From NCBI GenBank assembly GCA_028693775.1, contig JAQUUS010000063.1, positions 1 through 7,716 on the forward strand: a stretch of DNA of 7,716 bases, read 5' to 3'. This DNA is from Alphaproteobacteria bacterium. Its GTDB lineage: Bacteria; Pseudomonadota; Alphaproteobacteria; UBA9219. The translations under genes and the position numbers were made by a program. Below the pieces are notes generated by a model, which searched no databases, had not been told where the DNA came from, and saw only the letters and a program-made list of their open reading frames with translations. Below, piece by piece: positions 5,977 through 7,716 of the stretch. Each line of letters opens with the position of its first letter. Within the stretch, counting starts at the first letter, position 1.

Positions 5977-7041
5977 TCAAACCGGATCGTACGCCAAACC
6001 GCCCAAAAGGACGTCCAGCCGAGCGATATCGTCGGCTGGGTTGTAGAACTTGTCCATCGGCGTGACCATTTCTCTGGCGTGCTGCCAGCGCGCCCAGCTC
6101 TTGTCGCCCATGGGATTCAAGTTGCGAGCGACCGGAATGGCGTCGCCGATCTCCCCGCCACAACACAGAACGACGTCGTTCCCAGCCTCCGAGGCGCGCA
6201 AGGCGAGGTCTGGCAAATTTCCGTTCAAAGCCTTCATCTGAAGATCGTCCGACAAAAGCAGCCCATCGAAACCCATCTTGCCGCGAATGATGTCGCTATT
6301 GACCGTGAACGACAAGGATGCCGAATTTTCCGGATCGAGCGCCGTAAAGACGGCATGGGAATTCATGCCCAGAGGCACATCCTTCAGAAGCTCGAACGGA
6401 ACGAAATCCTGAGCCTCCAGATCGGCGCGAGGAACGTCGATGGTCGGCAGCGTCACATGCGGATCGACGCGCATGCGGCCATGGCCCGGGAAATGTTTGA
6501 TAACGGGAAGAATGCCGTTGGCGAGATACGTCTCGACCTGCGCGCGAGCAAGCGCGGCAACGGAAGACGGCGAGCCGCTGAACGCGCGGTCGCCAATGGC
6601 GGAGTTCTGGTCGAGGCCGAACAAATCGACAACAGGAGCGCAATTGATGGTGATACCGAGTTTAACGAGCTCATAGGCGGTGATCCGCGTATAGAGCTTG
6701 ACGGCCTCGATGCCCCACTCGGGATCTCGCTCATACATAATGCCGAAAGAGCGGGCTGCGGGATATTGCACCCAGTTGGGAGCCTTGAGCCGTGCGACCC
6801 GGCCACCTTCCTGATCGATGGCGATGGGAAGATCGTCGTTTCCCACAGAAGCGCGCAAGTCGTTAATGAGCAGGCGAACCTGATCCTTGTATTCGCAATT
6901 GCGCGTAAAGAGAATAAAACCGAACGGATCGGCGGATTTAAACGCAGCGCGCTCCTCAAGGCTTAGTTGAGTTGTCGCACACCCCAGCATGAGGGGCTTT
7001 GGCCTTTTTTCGTCATTTTCCAACAAGGATGCACCCTGCAT
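5977..7041 (-). CDS. nagZ: beta-N-acetylhexosaminidase NagZ (glycoside hydrolase family 3)
   Basis: NagZ removes N-acetylglucosamine from GlcNAc-anhydroMurNAc-peptides in the cytoplasm during peptidoglycan recycling, and in many Gram-negative bacteria its products influence beta-lactamase induction. The product is 354 residues, close to the family norm for a single-domain GH3 enzyme. Visible motifs are GFILFTRN at 41-48, IDQEGGRVARL at 75-85, KHFPGHG at 182-188, the Asp193-x-His195 dyad that serves as acid/base, and SDDLQM at 264-269 with Asp265 as expected nucleophile. There is no signal peptide, in line with a cytoplasmic location. ATG 7041 lies inside the end of the upstream SPOR gene, overlapping by 29 bases, so translation is probably coupled. 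Its ribosome site is weak. A TTG a few codons in has AGGG seven bases before it, and ATG 6990 would cut off the residues just before the conserved MLGC strand, so the exact start is uncertain by up to 17 residues. Confidence 0.96.
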   Translation of the reverse strand: MQGASLLENDEKRPKPLMLGCATTQLSLEERAAFKSADPFGFILFTRNCEYKDQVRLLINDLRASVGNDDLPIAIDQEGGRVARLKAPNWVQYPAARSFGIMYERDPEWGIEAVKLYTRITAYELVKLGITINCAPVVDLFGLDQNSAIGDRAFSGSPSSVAALARAQVETYLANGILPVIKHFPGHGRMRVDPHVTLPTIDVPRADLEAQDFVPFELLKDVPLGMNSHAVFTALDPENSASLSFTVNSDIIRGKMGFDGLLLSDDLQMKALNGNLPDLALRASEAGNDVVLCCGGEIGDAIPVARNLNPMGDKSWARWQHAREMVTPMDKFYNPADDIARLDVLLGGLAYDPV

Positions 7042-7716
7042 TCATTTTTTTCAGGGAGGAGCATATACGATTCGCTTCGCTTTTCGCGAGTAAATCACTC
7101 TGAATACGATAATAAATGCCCTTGCTGCCGAGATCGGCGCGAACCAGATGCAATTTGGCGACGCCGAGTTCCGAGGCATATTTGCGGCTGAGACTGTCCA
7201 CCATCGCCTTTGCGCGAACCTGATCGCGGCTTGAGGCGAGCTGAACGACATAATTGCCAGTTGCCGCAGATGCGGCAGGCGCGGCTTCTTTCTTTGCTCC
7301 CACATCGCTTATGATTTTCTCGATAGACAAAGCCTCCTCTTTTTTGGGCTTTGCCGGTTCTGCCTGAGTTTTCTGGACCTTGGCTGGCGCAGGCTTGGCC
7401 GCAGGAGCGGAAGCAACGGGGGGCGGCTCGGCCGCAGCCTTCGGCAGAAGATCGGTGGGCGCCGACGACGGCGCGGCTACCGGAGCGGCGGCAGGCTCGG
7501 CAGGAACGGAAACGATAACCGTCTGCGTAACCGGAGGTTCAACGGCAGGTGGAATCGCCGTCGAGGGAATTTCCTTGGGCGTTTCAGGAAGAGGAAGCAA
7601 ATGCTCGACTTCGGGAACCTTGGCAGCCTTGTTTTCAAGCTGGTCATAAACGCGAACGTCCTGATGCGGAATATCGATCCCGCCCGGATTTTCAGGACGT
7701 TGCTTATAGGCCCCTT
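7013..7716 (-). CDS. SPOR-domain envelope protein (5' end outside the window)
   Basis: The reading frame is open to the right edge of the window, so 233 C-terminal residues are present and the N-terminus, presumably with a membrane anchor, is missing. The visible start contains a YKQRPENPGG segment followed by DIPHQDVRVYDQL, a conserved stretch that I associate with alphaproteobacterial SPOR proteins located next to nagZ. A Pro/Ala-rich linker of about 110 residues follows, typical of a periplasmic spacer. The last 79 residues (7252 to the stop) form a SPOR domain: YVVQLASSRDQ begins the first strand and GIYYRIQSD and GCILVGK form later ones. SPOR domains bind glycan strands stripped of stem peptides, often at the division septum. 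The gene overlaps nagZ by 29 bases, and the pair forms a peptidoglycan-linked operon. A TTG at 7600 is an internal codon, not a start. Confidence 0.92.
   Translation of the reverse strand, partial: GAYKQRPENPGGIDIPHQDVRVYDQLENKAAKVPEVEHLLPLPETPKEIPSTAIPPAVEPPVTQTVIVSVPAEPAAAPVAAPSSAPTDLLPKAAAEPPPVASAPAAKPAPAKVQKTQAEPAKPKKEEALSIEKIISDVGAKKEAAPAASAATGNYVVQLASSRDQVRAKAMVDSLSRKYASELGVAKLHLVRADLGSKGIYYRIQSDLLAKSEANRICSSLKKMNAGCILVGK

Noticed and set aside
5899..6966. Rightward open frame of 355 codons opposite nagZ
   Set aside because: It covers the antisense of a clear nagZ, would begin in the inverted repeat, and its composition is that of a shadow frame.

Overview
The window looks like ordinary chromosome from a Gram-negative bacterium, most likely an alphaproteobacterium. 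The best clues are a SPOR-domain envelope protein directly followed by and overlapping nagZ, a gene order familiar from alphaproteobacteria, and a UvrB with an extended N-terminus and alphaproteobacterial-type motifs. Base composition is moderately GC-rich with C- or G-ending codons in the genes and AT-rich intergenic DNA. I see no insertion sequence, CRISPR array, tRNA, rRNA or phage gene. The genus cannot be settled from the sequence alone.

Layout from left to right. Positions 66-1452 (+) hold two tandem, clearly paralogous isochorismatase-like cysteine hydrolases, one base apart and probably cotranscribed. They converge on uvrB (3577-1463, -), the DNA-damage recognition helicase of nucleotide excision repair, with only 10 bp between the stop codons. 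A 299-bp divergent intergenic region carries a good sigma70-type promoter for uvrB. Next is an unrecognised 151-residue protein (3877-4332, +), which converges on an unrecognised 472-residue protein (5766-4348, -). An AT-rich intergenic region of about 210 bp (5767-5976) then holds an inverted repeat and a probable terminator for nagZ. The right end has nagZ (7041-5977, -) and, just upstream and overlapping it, a SPOR-domain protein (7716-7013, -) whose N-terminus lies beyond the window.

The SPOR protein and NagZ form a coherent peptidoglycan unit: the first should bind glycan strands in the periplasm, and the second recycles muropeptide fragments in the cytoplasm. uvrB is a stand-alone housekeeping gene. 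The hydrolase pair and the two unknown genes are the accessory-looking part. The 472-residue protein and the duplicated hydrolases are the most worthwhile items to follow up. I did not find convincing evidence of a complete novel system such as a defence island, toxin-antitoxin module or biosynthetic cluster.
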